Assembly: GCA_024686335.1 (NCBI GenBank) | Contig: JAILCI010000006.1 | Location: forward strand, 1 to 64,000 | Length of the DNA: 64,000 nucleotides | Direction of reading: 5' to 3' | From: Bacteroidales bacterium | GTDB taxonomy: Bacteria; Bacteroidota; Bacteroidia; Bacteroidales; WCHB1-69 | Shown: piece after piece, positions 23,210 to 33,419 of the stretch | Layout: each line of letters begins with the position of its first letter | Numbering within the stretch: the first letter of the stretch is position 1 | Program-made: the position numbers and the translations under genes | The notes under the pieces: generated by a model | What the model was told of the DNA's origin: nothing | What the model saw: the letters and a program-made list of their open reading frames with translations, nothing else | The model's database searches: none

Positions 23210-25888
23210 ATGCTAAAATATCTTAAAACGTTCGCTGTTATTGTTATGTGTCTCTTCGGGATACAGGTGAGTGCTCAGATAGATAATCTTTTTTGGTTTG
23301 CTGCTCCTTACATCTCCCCGAATCATGCGCATAACCCTATTACTTTCTGTTTCACTTCATTCAGTAATCCTGCCACGGTGACTATTTCCCAGCCGGCAAA
23401 TCCTTCATTTACACCTGTGACCGTCAATTTGGATGCCTATAGTCTGTATACGTTAGATGTTACAAGTCAAGAGAGTATTGTGCAGACGAATCCTGCAAAT
23501 ACGGTTTGTAATTATGGTTTCAAAATTGTCTCTACAGCAAATATCACCACATATTATCAGTTGGGTGCTAATAACAGTGAGATTTACACGCTTAAGGGCC
23601 GTAATGGCTTAGGCACAGACTTCATCGTTCCGATGCAGAACTATTTGGTGGATGGTCCACCGGGTGATGCGCGAAATAGTGTCGAAATCGTTGCTACTGA
23701 GAATAATACTGTGGTGACCATTGTCCCTTCGCAACCTTTGGAAGGCGGTGCTCCAGCTGGTATCCCAATTATTATAACCTTAAATGAAGGTCAGTCTTAT
23801 TGTATTAAATCGGCTAATCAAACAGCTGCAGGTCATCTTACCAACACCCGTATCACATCTAACAAGCCTATAGCTGTCAATTCCACAGACGACTCGGTGG
23901 CAAGTAACCAAATTTCGGGATATTCAGGCCAAGATCTTGTGGCTGAGCAGATTGTGCCGATTGAATACGCTGGAGATCTCTTTATTGCGATGTATAATAA
24001 CCGTCTTTTTGAGAATCTCTGCATCACTCCTACGCAAGATACTACTCACATATACATTAATGGTAATCCGAACCCTGTTGTAACACTCGATTTAGGGGAG
24101 AGTTATACCTATTTGCCAAGCAACTCGCCAACCATAGCCACGATGATAACCTCTGACAAGCCGATTCAAGTGTTTCAGCTTACTGGTTCTGATGGTGAGG
24201 CAGGTGGAACTCAGCTTCCCGCTTTAGGTTGTACAGGTTCCCAAGAGGTGGTCTATGCGCGTCCTTCCTATTCTACGCATTTGAAACTCTCTATTGTGGT
24301 GCCAACCACCTATGTCAACGGCTTTACGATGTCTGCCGGCAATACCAATATTCCGTTGCCAGCCAGCGCCTTCACGCCACTGCCATACGATCCTACATGG
24401 TCCTACTGCTATCAGGATTTCTCAAACTCTGTGCCCACCCAAACGGTGATGATTATTCAGAATTCATTGGGACCTTTTCATCTCGGCATTCTAGACTACT
24501 ACACTGGAATGTCATCATCTTTGGGCTATTTTAGCGACTATAGCAGCAATGGCCATATCACAATGATGATGAATGACGTCTATTGTTTACACGATAGCAT
24601 TCCATTCAACTATATCACGGAGAATGTTGACTCTCTTAGACTTGTCACGCCCTCTGGCGATACGTTGATGCAAGAGCCCTTTGTGCTTCAAGACGTTTCA
24701 TTGGCAGATACGGGTCTCTATTATGTTATTGGACATAGTACAACGGGTTGCGACAATGCTTGGGTCCACGATAGTATTCAGATTCATATCGTTAACTCCT
24801 ATAAACCTGATTTGGGTCCTGACCGTTACCTATGCAATGGCGAGTTTATTTATCTCGGGACAGGATATGATGCATCCGATGCCAATTATTTATGGAATAC
24901 GGGAGATACCGATACCAGCATTATGGTGTTGGCGTCGGGTGAGTATATTCTCAATGTTTTGCTGGATAATACCGGAGCTTCGACAGTTTGCCAGAGCTCC
25001 GATACGGTTAATATCTTTTATTATCCTCAGCCGTATGCTAATTATGAGGCTAGTCAGACTTCCGGTTGTTCACCTTTAACCATCCATTTCACGAATCAAA
25101 CCACGCCTGATACGCTATCCTATACTAGCGTCTGGACAGTTTGGAATGAGAATGGAGATGTGGTGTACTCCTCATTTGACAATTCTCCCACATGGAATTT
25201 TGAAAATAATGGAACTTATACGGTTAAACTGCTAGTTTTCTCACAGGATGGTTGTGTGGATTCCCTTATTCGTTGGGATTATATCCACGTATATCCGCAG
25301 CCGGAACTTGACTTTTCAGCTGATCCTGAGATCTCCATGATGAGTGAAAATGGCGGTCTTGTGCAGTTTACGTCTTATCTTTCCGAAAATGTAATAGGAA
25401 ATCCGTCCAATCATCTAACTTGGGATTTTGGTGATGGTTCTACCGAAGAAGAGGATTACAATCCATCACATACATACGATACCTGGGGTGACTATATCGT
25501 GACTTTGTCTCTTTCTACAGATGAAGGATGTGCTGACCAAGTGAGTCATACTGTGGTTTTAGAGGATGACCTTATCTTCCCGAATGTCATCACGCCGAAT
25601 GGTGATGGAATTAATGATGTCTGGGCGATTGGGAATTTGAATACCACCATCAATCCTGAAGATCCGGACGAATATCGTACGAATAAACTTTACATCTATA
25701 ATCGATGGGGAAAACTCGTATTTAAGGCAAAGAATTACGATACTTATTCAAAAGACGGGCAGATCACTTTGGGTGAAAATCCTTTCACTGGAGAGGATCT
25801 TTCGGACGGAGTTTATTACTACTCTTTCTATTACAAGGGAAAGGCCAAAGTGACGCAGTACAACGGTTCACTGACCATTGTCAGGTAG
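23210..25888 (+). CDS. Large surface protein: IgGFc-binding-like region, PKD domains, gliding/T9SS type B C-terminal domain
   Basis: The 892-residue product has a signal peptide (1-22). Residues about 25-430 resemble the N-terminal domain of IgGFc-binding proteins (FWFAAPYIS; repeated ITSNKPI and TSDKPIQVF segments). PKD-like domains follow at about 607-690 and 697-785 (LTWDFGDGSTEEEDYNPSHTY). The end carries the gliding-motility-associated/CHU domain (FPNVITPNGDGINDVW, LYIYNRWGKLVF, DGVYYYSFYY), which directs export by the type IX system (type B sorting). It is a likely adhesin or surface-attached protein. The ATG at 23210 follows the promoter at 23151-23179. Its end overlaps truA by 21 bp. 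Confidence 0.87.
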   Translation: MLKYLKTFAVIVMCLFGIQVSAQIDNLFWFAAPYISPNHAHNPITFCFTSFSNPATVTISQPANPSFTPVTVNLDAYSLYTLDVTSQESIVQTNPANTVCNYGFKIVSTANITTYYQLGANNSEIYTLKGRNGLGTDFIVPMQNYLVDGPPGDARNSVEIVATENNTVVTIVPSQPLEGGAPAGIPIIITLNEGQSYCIKSANQTAAGHLTNTRITSNKPIAVNSTDDSVASNQISGYSGQDLVAEQIVPIEYAGDLFIAMYNNRLFENLCITPTQDTTHIYINGNPNPVVTLDLGESYTYLPSNSPTIATMITSDKPIQVFQLTGSDGEAGGTQLPALGCTGSQEVVYARPSYSTHLKLSIVVPTTYVNGFTMSAGNTNIPLPASAFTPLPYDPTWSYCYQDFSNSVPTQTVMIIQNSLGPFHLGILDYYTGMSSSLGYFSDYSSNGHITMMMNDVYCLHDSIPFNYITENVDSLRLVTPSGDTLMQEPFVLQDVSLADTGLYYVIGHSTTGCDNAWVHDSIQIHIVNSYKPDLGPDRYLCNGEFIYLGTGYDASDANYLWNTGDTDTSIMVLASGEYILNVLLDNTGASTVCQSSDTVNIFYYPQPYANYEASQTSGCSPLTIHFTNQTTPDTLSYTSVWTVWNENGDVVYSSFDNSPTWNFENNGTYTVKLLVFSQDGCVDSLIRWDYIHVYPQPELDFSADPEISMMSENGGLVQFTSYLSENVIGNPSNHLTWDFGDGSTEEEDYNPSHTYDTWGDYIVTLSLSTDEGCADQVSHTVVLEDDLIFPNVITPNGDGINDVWAIGNLNTTINPEDPDEYRTNKLYIYNRWGKLVFKAKNYDTYSKDGQITLGENPFTGEDLSDGVYYYSFYYKGKAKVTQYNGSLTIVR

Positions 25889-26650
25889 AAGAATCTGTTC
25901 CCACGGATAAACGACATCTGCTAAAAATAGTGCTTGCGGCGGCATGGAAGTGCCTGCTGAGCATCTGTTTTTCTCTTCAATAATGTGTCGGAAATCTTCC
26001 ACACTCATTTTTCCTAATCCCACATCGAGTAGTGTGCCGACGATAGCGCGTACCATATTTCGTAGAAAACGATTAGCCGTGATGGTGAACATCAGTTCAT
26101 TGTCTTTAACTGTCCATTCCGCTTTTGTGATGTGGCATATGAAGTTGTTGACTTGTGTGTGAACTTTGCTGAAGCTTGTGAAATCTTCATATTGCAATAA
26201 CAGCGTAGCCGCCTCGTTCATTTTTTCAACGTCTGGTTTGCGATAGCTGAAATAGCGGAGGTGAGCTAGGAATGGATCTTTTTCCGTCGTGATATAGTAA
26301 TGGTAGGTGCGTTCTATGGCGTCAAAGCGAGCGTGAGCCTGAGGCTGTACTGGGAAAATCTTGTAGATGACGATGTCCGAGGAGAGATAGTTGTTGAATT
26401 TATCTTTGAAGACTTCGCAATCTTCGATGACCATGCCAACTGGCAAGTCGAAATGTGCATAATAGGATGAGCTGTGTACGCCGGTATCGGTGCGCCCGCA
26501 ACCCGTGATAGGGATCCGGTCACAGTGTAGTAGCAGTGACAGTCCGCGCTCCAATGTTTCCTGCACCGAGGGATGGTGCGGCTGTATCTGCCATCCGAAA
26601 AAGGCAGCGCCGTTGTACGCCAGGTGCATAAAGAAGCGTTGGGTTTCCAT
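25868..26650 (-). CDS. truA: tRNA pseudouridine(38-40) synthase
   Basis: TruA makes pseudouridines in the anticodon arm. The 260-residue product has the catalytic Asp55 in GCGRTDTGVHS, the N-terminal AYNGAAFFGWQ and the C-terminal RFLRNMVRAIVGTL. It starts 1 nt after the aminotransferase gene, so the two are one transcription unit. The stop overlaps the convergent T9SS protein gene. Confidence 0.96.
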   Translation of the reverse strand: METQRFFMHLAYNGAAFFGWQIQPHHPSVQETLERGLSLLLHCDRIPITGCGRTDTGVHSSSYYAHFDLPVGMVIEDCEVFKDKFNNYLSSDIVIYKIFPVQPQAHARFDAIERTYHYYITTEKDPFLAHLRYFSYRKPDVEKMNEAATLLLQYEDFTSFSKVHTQVNNFICHITKAEWTVKDNELMFTITANRFLRNMVRAIVGTLLDVGLGKMSVEDFRHIIEEKNRCSAGTSMPPQALFLADVVYPWEQILLPDNGQ

Positions 26651-26651
26651 T

Positions 26652-27899
26652 TTAGATTAAAGCCTCTTGGATAGATTGTACAATGTAACGGACATCCTCT
26701 TCTGAGACACATGGTCCGCTAGGAAGACAGAGACCCTGCTTGAAGAGAGATTCGGAGACGCCGTTTGTGTAGGCCGGGCAGTTCTTGAAGACTGGCTGTT
26801 TGTGCATAGGTTTCCAAAGAGGTCTGGCCTCAATATTTTTGGCATCCAGGAAGACACGCATAGCCTCTACATTGGTGTTGGGCTCGCAGTCGGTGTGCAG
26901 AGCGGAGTTCTGGTGAACTACACCCGCGGCACCGCCCACAGCTCCCTGCACGCTGGTCTGGTAGGCCTTTTCCTGTCCCTGGACTTTCAACTCAGAATCC
27001 AGCAAGATGGTGTTGAGCCAGAAATTGGACTCGTATGATTTGTTGGGCTCGCCATGTACGGTGATGCCATCCACAGACTGAAATAGTTCAGTATAAAGCT
27101 CATAGAGACGACGATGGTGTGCGATGTGCTCTTCTGCTACCGTCATCTGCCCACGGCCGATACCCGCACAGACGTTACTCATTCGATAGTTATAACCGAT
27201 GTGCTCATGTTGGTAATATGGATAAGCCTCCCGCGCCTGGGTGGCATAATACATGATCTCTTTCCAAGTAGCTTCGTCTGGACAGACGAGAGCACCGCCA
27301 CCAGAGGTGGTGATCATCTTGTTGCCATTGAAACTTAGCACTCCGTAACGACCAAAAGTACCTAACACTTGACCGCCGATCTTGGATCCGAAACCTTCTG
27401 CTGCATCTTCAATGATGGGAATATCATACCGTTTTGCAATTTCCATAATGCTTTGGATGTCATAAGGCATGCCATACAACGCAACTGGAATGATGGCTTT
27501 GGGTTTGCGGCCTGTGAGTTCCATGCGATCTATGATGGCTTTCTCCAATAAAACGGGATCCATATTCCAACTATGCGGTTCACTGTCTATAAATACGGGT
27601 GTGGCACCTAGGTAGGTGATTGGGTTTGAAGAGGCACAAAAAGTAAAAGACTGTACCAGAACTTCATCTCCAGGTTGCACTCCACAGGCAATTAATGCAA
27701 GGTGTACTGCAGCAGTTCCAGAAGATAGGGCTACAACACGTTTGCCCTGGCCAACAAATCCTTCAAGATCTTTCTCGAAACCATTCACATTGGGTCCCAA
27801 AGGAACAACCCAGTTGGTGTCGAATGCCTCCTTGACATACTTTTGCTCCATATTGTCGTCACTCATGTGAGCCAGACAGAGATAGATTCTTTTATCCAT
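26652..27899 (-). CDS. DegT/DnrJ/EryC1/StrS family PLP aminotransferase
   Basis: The 415-residue enzyme belongs to the sugar aminotransferase family. Its Schiff-base Lys lies in SFNGNKMITTSGGG, and other signatures are VVALSSGTAAVHLAL near 54-68 and IIEDAAEGFGSK. These enzymes aminate keto-sugars for glycan or LPS building. No other sugar genes flank it, so the product sugar is unknown. It reads straight into truA. A -7 box TATTTTTG is at 27932-27925 on the minus strand. Confidence 0.92.
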   Translation of the reverse strand: MDKRIYLCLAHMSDDNMEQKYVKEAFDTNWVVPLGPNVNGFEKDLEGFVGQGKRVVALSSGTAAVHLALIACGVQPGDEVLVQSFTFCASSNPITYLGATPVFIDSEPHSWNMDPVLLEKAIIDRMELTGRKPKAIIPVALYGMPYDIQSIMEIAKRYDIPIIEDAAEGFGSKIGGQVLGTFGRYGVLSFNGNKMITTSGGGALVCPDEATWKEIMYYATQAREAYPYYQHEHIGYNYRMSNVCAGIGRGQMTVAEEHIAHHRRLYELYTELFQSVDGITVHGEPNKSYESNFWLNTILLDSELKVQGQEKAYQTSVQGAVGGAAGVVHQNSALHTDCEPNTNVEAMRVFLDAKNIEARPLWKPMHKQPVFKNCPAYTNGVSESLFKQGLCLPSGPCVSEEDVRYIVQSIQEALI

Positions 27900-28045
27900 A
27901 ATTCTTTCTTTAGAATAGCAGCCGCAAAAATAGAAAAAATATGGCTGTCGTTATTGAAAATGTAGAAAATGTGGAAGAGACAAACCATCCATTTCCGCGA
28001 TAAACACCCGGAATTATTGTATTTTTGTGCCGTAAAGATGTGATT

Positions 28046-28747
28046 ATGCTTCGCGGAGGTAAAGTTTTGAGATATAGTTGTTTAAAAGTATTTGGTCTCT
28101 TTTTCTTGACTGTTATACTATGCTTAGGTTGCGCCACTTCCCGTCAACTGAAGTCAGGAGATCTCCTTTTTGTCGGCTTACCTGTGGACTATGCTTCTTC
28201 AGATAAGGAGATGTCGGGCGCTATAGCAGAAGCTACGGGAGAAGAGAATGCCGTCAACTATATCCATGTTGCCATTGTGGAGGTGGATGAACAGGGTAAA
28301 CTTTGGATTGTGGATGCTACCACAAATCGAGGTGTAGACCGTCATCCAATGGATACAACATTGTCAGATTTTAGACTTAAGGATGGGAGTTATCCTGTCA
28401 TTGATCTATATCGTCTTCGTAACAGCCATAAGGCAGCGCAATTTGCACAGCAGGCACGACAGTTTTGTGGCCAGCCATACGATTTATACTTTCTCCCCGA
28501 CAATGGTGCGATGTACTGTAGTGAGTTGGTGTACGAGTCTTATGTTACGAAAAGAGGCCGTCATCTTTTCATGACAGTTCCGATGAACTTCAAATCTGCT
28601 GATGGAACGTATCCTATCTATTGGATTAACCTTTTTGAACGTATAGGGCAACCCATTCCACAGGGTGTTCCTGGTACGAATCCTAACGACATGGCTAAAG
28701 CGCGCAATCTGAAAAAGATCCGCAATAGCAAGTTGTTACCCCAATAA
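28046..28747 (+). CDS. YiiX/YebB-like permuted NlpC/P60 cysteine amidase, lipoprotein
   Basis: The 233-residue product has a hydrophobic leader and a lipobox Cys29 (LGCATS). It has the permuted papain-like layout: the His comes first (NYIHVAIVE, His74) and the catalytic Cys later (MYCSELVYESY, Cys158), after LKSGDLLFVG. It fits the YiiX/YebB family of putative amidases or peptidases. The ATG at 28046 follows a -7 box at 28020-28027. Confidence 0.85.
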   Translation: MLRGGKVLRYSCLKVFGLFFLTVILCLGCATSRQLKSGDLLFVGLPVDYASSDKEMSGAIAEATGEENAVNYIHVAIVEVDEQGKLWIVDATTNRGVDRHPMDTTLSDFRLKDGSYPVIDLYRLRNSHKAAQFAQQARQFCGQPYDLYFLPDNGAMYCSELVYESYVTKRGRHLFMTVPMNFKSADGTYPIYWINLFERIGQPIPQGVPGTNPNDMAKARNLKKIRNSKLLPQ

Positions 28748-28755
28748 AAATGTTC

Positions 28756-29652
28756 TTACTCTTTCTTTTTTTCCTTTTTCTCATCCAACTCTTCTGGATA
28801 GGGACAGGTTGGATAGTTTGTCTTTACGAAAGAGTAGATAAGCAAGCCAATGCCTAAGAGAATGGCAGGGATGCTGAGCCATTGACCATTGTTCAGCACA
28901 TGACCAACCTCGCTTTCAACTTGAACCTCCTTGAAGAATTCGATGATGAAGCGAGCGATAAAGATAACGGTAAGGGTAATACCAGAAGTGCGACCAGCGG
29001 CCACTTTACCTTTGGCGAACTTGAAGTAATAAATGGTAAGACAGGCGAAGAGTGTCAGATAAACAATAGCTTCGTAGATTTGGGCGGGGTGGCGGAATGT
29101 GCCGGCAATTCCAAGTCCACCGAGAGTGAAGTCAAATGCCCACGGAACATCTGTGATTTTGCCCACAATTTCGTGATTCATCAAGTTCCCGCAACGTACG
29201 AGACCTGCCGCGATGGGGATGGCTATAGCCATACGATCCAGTAACCAAAGGAAGTTGATTTTATGACGCCAAGTGTAATAGATAACAAATAGAATGATTG
29301 CGATGACTCCACCATGACTTGCAAGACCTTGGTATCCAACAAACTGACCATCGTGGAAGGGCAAGATTATCTCTAACGGATTCGTAATAAACATCTTAGG
29401 CTCATAGAAGAGGAAATGTCCTAAGCGCAGACCTACAATTGTCCAGAGGATAGTCCAAAACGAGATTTTGTCGAGGAGTGTCTGTGACAGATGTTCAGTC
29501 TTGAAGATGCGTTGAAGTGTGTAGTAAGCAAGCAAAAAGCCGATAGCCAGGAAGAGGCCATACCAACGAACTTCAACGGAGCCAATGTGAAAGGCGATAG
29601 GACTGACGGTCCAGGTGACAGTGCCCAATATATTATACAAAAGGTGGTTCAT
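28756..29652 (-). CDS. lgt: Prolipoprotein diacylglyceryl transferase
   Basis: Lgt adds diacylglycerol to the lipobox Cys of prolipoproteins in the inner membrane, which suits the many lipoproteins encoded here. The 298-residue, multi-TM product has the conserved His in GLASHGG, the Lgt signature GLVRCGNLMNHEIVG and Arg in FRHPAQIYEA. The C-terminus is a lysine/glutamate-rich tail. A -7 box TATCTTTG lies at 29681-29674. Confidence 0.96.
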   Translation of the reverse strand: MNHLLYNILGTVTWTVSPIAFHIGSVEVRWYGLFLAIGFLLAYYTLQRIFKTEHLSQTLLDKISFWTILWTIVGLRLGHFLFYEPKMFITNPLEIILPFHDGQFVGYQGLASHGGVIAIILFVIYYTWRHKINFLWLLDRMAIAIPIAAGLVRCGNLMNHEIVGKITDVPWAFDFTLGGLGIAGTFRHPAQIYEAIVYLTLFACLTIYYFKFAKGKVAAGRTSGITLTVIFIARFIIEFFKEVQVESEVGHVLNNGQWLSIPAILLGIGLLIYSFVKTNYPTCPYPEELDEKKEKKKE

Positions 29653-29709
29653 CTTTTATGTTTTTTTAAGGTGCAAAGATACGTTTTTTATGGAAAAAAT
29701 AGGGAAGGC

Positions 29710-30828
29710 TTAATCTCCTTCAGTTACTAAATGATAGAAAAGTTCTATGCCTTTATGAATAATACTGTCGGGGAAATCAAAGTCTGGGTGATGAAGGGGC
29801 GGTTGCTCTTCGCCGGATCCAAGACCGAAGAGAGCGCCGGGATAGTGTTGTGTCAACAGGCCGAAGTCCTCGCCCCAGGAAAAAGGAGTCTCCTTATCCG
29901 CATAAGGATATTGCAGTTTGGAGCATACGTTTTTCAATTGCTGGACCATGGCAGGATCGTTCTTGGAGGCGGCAAAATACTCTTTCCAAGAAATCTTATG
30001 CTGGAGACCGTCGCGTTCTGCCAATGATGCGGACAGATGTTCGATGTTGGCTTTCATCTCCTGTAAAAGAGCATCATCTTTTGCGCGGATGGTGAAGCGA
30101 AGTACAGCATGCCCTGCGGTGACGCCATAGGCAGGCTCTCCAATGCGAAACTCTATCAGAGTGGCGATACGATAGTCATCACGCAGCATGTCGTGTTGAG
30201 ATAGGGCTAAGATTTTGTCAGTGAGTTCTTTGGCGGCAGGGTAGGGTGATAATGCTTTAAGCGGTTCTGCGGCATGGGAGGTGCGCCCATGCAACTCTAT
30301 GTCGCAACTGATAACAGAGCATGTAAAGCTGTTCTCACGGCAGATGACGTTGCCTAGCGGAATGCCAGGGATGTTGTGAAGGGCAAAGACTCTGTCGGGC
30401 TTGTGCTGTTCCAGAAATTTGGAGTCGAGCAGTTGTGCAGCGCCCTCGCCAGTCTCTTCCGCTCCTTGGAAGAAGAGCAGAACCTTGCCATGAGGCAGTG
30501 GATCCTTTGATAAGCGTTCTGCCAAACCAAGCAAGATGGTGGTGTGCCCATCATGTCCGCACTTGTGGGCAACACCGGGAGTCTCGGAACGGTATGGGAG
30601 ATCCAGAGTTTCGTTTACTCGCACTGCATCAAAATCGCCACGTATTAGAGTTGTTGGACCTCCGCCAAAGTCGTATTCAGCGACAATATGGTTCGCGTTG
30701 TCAAAAGTGTGAATCTTTGTAGGGTGCAGACTCTTCAGCACCTCAAGAATATAAGCTTTGGTTCGAGTCTCTTGATTGGAGGCTTCCGCTATGCGGTGCA
30801 ATTCGTGACGTGTCTTTGCGTACTCCAT
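29710..30828 (-). CDS. M20-family amidohydrolase (IAA-amino acid hydrolase/M20D-like)
   Basis: The 372-residue product has the metal-binding CGHDGH motif (VAHKCGHDGHTT, about 88-99), the FQGAEETGEGA segment with the catalytic Glu, and a C-terminal HHPDFDFPD. This is the M20D arrangement of aminoacylases and amidohydrolases that free amino acids from N-acyl conjugates. There is no signal peptide, so it is cytoplasmic. It is 12 nt downstream of rlmH in the suf-rlmH operon. Confidence 0.9.
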   Translation of the reverse strand: MEYAKTRHELHRIAEASNQETRTKAYILEVLKSLHPTKIHTFDNANHIVAEYDFGGGPTTLIRGDFDAVRVNETLDLPYRSETPGVAHKCGHDGHTTILLGLAERLSKDPLPHGKVLLFFQGAEETGEGAAQLLDSKFLEQHKPDRVFALHNIPGIPLGNVICRENSFTCSVISCDIELHGRTSHAAEPLKALSPYPAAKELTDKILALSQHDMLRDDYRIATLIEFRIGEPAYGVTAGHAVLRFTIRAKDDALLQEMKANIEHLSASLAERDGLQHKISWKEYFAASKNDPAMVQQLKNVCSKLQYPYADKETPFSWGEDFGLLTQHYPGALFGLGSGEEQPPLHHPDFDFPDSIIHKGIELFYHLVTEGD

Positions 30829-30840
30829 AGTCTCATAGTT

Positions 30841-31311
30841 TCAGTGATGATAAGGCTCGCCTCTTAGAATGGTGAATGCCCGATATAGTTGTTCGTTGAA
30901 AATGACGCGTGTCATGATGTGAGGGAAGGTGAGCTGCGACAAAGCAATCTTGGCATTTTGCCGTGCATAAACATCACCTGAGAAACCATAAGCTCCGCCA
31001 ATGACGAAAACTAAGGTCTTGATACCGCTGGAAAGATGCGATTGGATATAATTGGCAAAACCTTGAGAGGTGAATTCTTTGCCTCGTTCGTCCAATAACA
31101 CTACATAGTCGGAAGAATCTATCTTCTTGAGTATCAATTCTCCTTCACGCTTGCGTTGCTCGTCTTGAGATAAGGACTTGGTATTTTTAAGATATGGTAT
31201 GGCAATCGGTTCGTAGGGGATATAAAACCGTATCTTTTGGGCATATTCTTGAATAGCCTTGTCGAAGATGTCGCCATCAGGTTTACCAATCCAAATCAGT
31301 TTTATTTTCAT
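30841..31311 (-). CDS. rlmH: 23S rRNA (pseudouridine1915-N3)-methyltransferase
   Basis: RlmH is a SPOUT methyltransferase that acts on helix 69 of 23S rRNA. The 156-residue product has the LDERGKEFTSQGFA segment, the SAM-binding FVIGGAYGFSGDVY, and the C-terminal LYRAFTILRGEPYHH. It is the full family length and starts 2 nt after sufD. Confidence 0.97.
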   Translation of the reverse strand: MKIKLIWIGKPDGDIFDKAIQEYAQKIRFYIPYEPIAIPYLKNTKSLSQDEQRKREGELILKKIDSSDYVVLLDERGKEFTSQGFANYIQSHLSSGIKTLVFVIGGAYGFSGDVYARQNAKIALSQLTFPHIMTRVIFNEQLYRAFTILRGEPYHH

Positions 31312-31313
31312 AT

Positions 31314-32555
31314 TTAAATTCTAGATGGGTCTATCGGAAATACGAAGTCGCGGTTGTCGGCATCGGAGAGCATACACTGGTCGCAGATGGTGAGTTCACC
31401 ATTGAGACGGCGTTGCACCATATCGCCAAGACGTTCTTGCAGAGCATCGATCTCCACATAACGGATTATTTCGTTGGCAAAGGCAAACATGAGCAGCTTA
31501 CGGGCGTTATGCTCGCTGATGCCTCGGGAGCGCAGGTAAAAGAGAGCTTCGTCGTCAAGCTGTCCCACAGTGGCACCATGACTACACTGTACATCGTCAG
31601 CATAAATCTCGAGAAATGGAGTTGTATTGACTTTGGCCTTGTCAGTCAGCAAGATATTGCGATTGGTCTGGAAGGCTGCGGTGCGCTGTGCGTCAGGATG
31701 GACTACGACATGTCCGTGGAATCCAGCCACTGCCTCATCGTCCATGATGCCCTTGTAAAGCTGCTTGCTGGTGCAGTCGGTAGAGCAGTGATTGACCTTG
31801 ATATGATTGTCGCACTGTTGGCTCTTGTCCACAAGATAGAGTCCGTACAATTGCGCATCAGCAAAGGGCTCGCACAGGTTAACCACGATGCTGTTGCGTA
31901 TGTAACCCGCATTAAAAGTCACCGTGTTGGAGTGGAAATGAGTGTGACCCTTCTGATGAACGTAAAGGTGGTTATAGAGTTCCGACTCTTTCTCTTTGTT
32001 CTCCGTTTTGTAATAATGCATCTGAGCATTCTCAGACATGTAAACCTCTGTTACAACGTTGAGGAAGGTATTGCTATAGCGGACAGAATCGTCGCACTGA
32101 ATCAGAGACATTTCAGCGCTTTTGCCTAAGTAGATGACGTGACGATTTTGCACAAGCAGGTCGCGCTGGGTGTTGACGACTGAGATGATCTGGAAGGGAT
32201 CGGCAACTTTCACATCGTCAGGGATGTAGATGAAAACGCCGTCGGTATATTGGGACTCATTCAGAGTGGTGAGTTCGTCTTTTTCGGTATGACTGAATGC
32301 CTGGTGGCAGTTTTGGATGATTTCGGGGTAGGACTCTTGAGCGGCGCGCAGACTGCCGAAAACGACTCCGTTTTCAAGGCGAGTGAGCGGCTGCTGTTTG
32401 TGCATGTACCAGCCGTTGAGCATCGGCAGAGTGGTGGTGTCCAGGTTCCAGATCTGGCATTTGAAAACCTCCTCTAACGGACGGTAGGGGTCTGGTTGTG
32501 CCTGCAGCTGAAACTGCGATAACTTTTGAGCATAAGATGTTTTGGCTTTCATCAC
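31314..32555 (-). CDS. sufD: Fe-S cluster assembly protein SufD
   Basis: SufD joins SufB and SufC in the scaffold that builds iron-sulfur clusters. The 413-residue product has the beta-helix core with HSNTVTFN and the C-terminal DDVQCSHGATVGQLDDEALFYLRSRGI signature. The start is at 32555, with a second ATG adjacent. It lies 3 nt after sufC. No sufB is present next to this pair. Confidence 0.95.
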   Translation of the reverse strand: MMKAKTSYAQKLSQFQLQAQPDPYRPLEEVFKCQIWNLDTTTLPMLNGWYMHKQQPLTRLENGVVFGSLRAAQESYPEIIQNCHQAFSHTEKDELTTLNESQYTDGVFIYIPDDVKVADPFQIISVVNTQRDLLVQNRHVIYLGKSAEMSLIQCDDSVRYSNTFLNVVTEVYMSENAQMHYYKTENKEKESELYNHLYVHQKGHTHFHSNTVTFNAGYIRNSIVVNLCEPFADAQLYGLYLVDKSQQCDNHIKVNHCSTDCTSKQLYKGIMDDEAVAGFHGHVVVHPDAQRTAAFQTNRNILLTDKAKVNTTPFLEIYADDVQCSHGATVGQLDDEALFYLRSRGISEHNARKLLMFAFANEIIRYVEIDALQERLGDMVQRRLNGELTICDQCMLSDADNRDFVFPIDPSRI

Positions 32556-32558
32556 TCT

Positions 32559-33317
<759 letters not shown>

Positions 33318-33364
33318 AATACTATAGTTCTATAATAAGAATCGGCAAAAGTACAAAAAAAAGG

Positions 33365-33396
33365 TTGCATTTTTTAGGGCAAAAAGGTTATTTTTG
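33365..33396 (+). promoter_or_regulatory. Promoter for the AddA-like gene
   Basis: TTG at 33365-33367 and TATTTTTG at 33389-33396 have a 21-nt spacer, and the ATG at 33420 follows 23 nt later. It is back to back with the sufC -7 box. Confidence 0.65.
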
Positions 33397-33419
33397 CCCT
33401 CTTAATTATTACGTCAATC

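Noticed and set aside
27910..28137. 75-codon minus-strand open frame opposite the YiiX-like gene start
   Set aside because: It overlaps the promoter and 5' part of a supported gene, and its peptide has no features beyond a run of hydrophobic residues.
31413..32129. 238-codon open frame antisense to sufD
   Set aside because: A shadow of sufD; no promoter or domain supports it.
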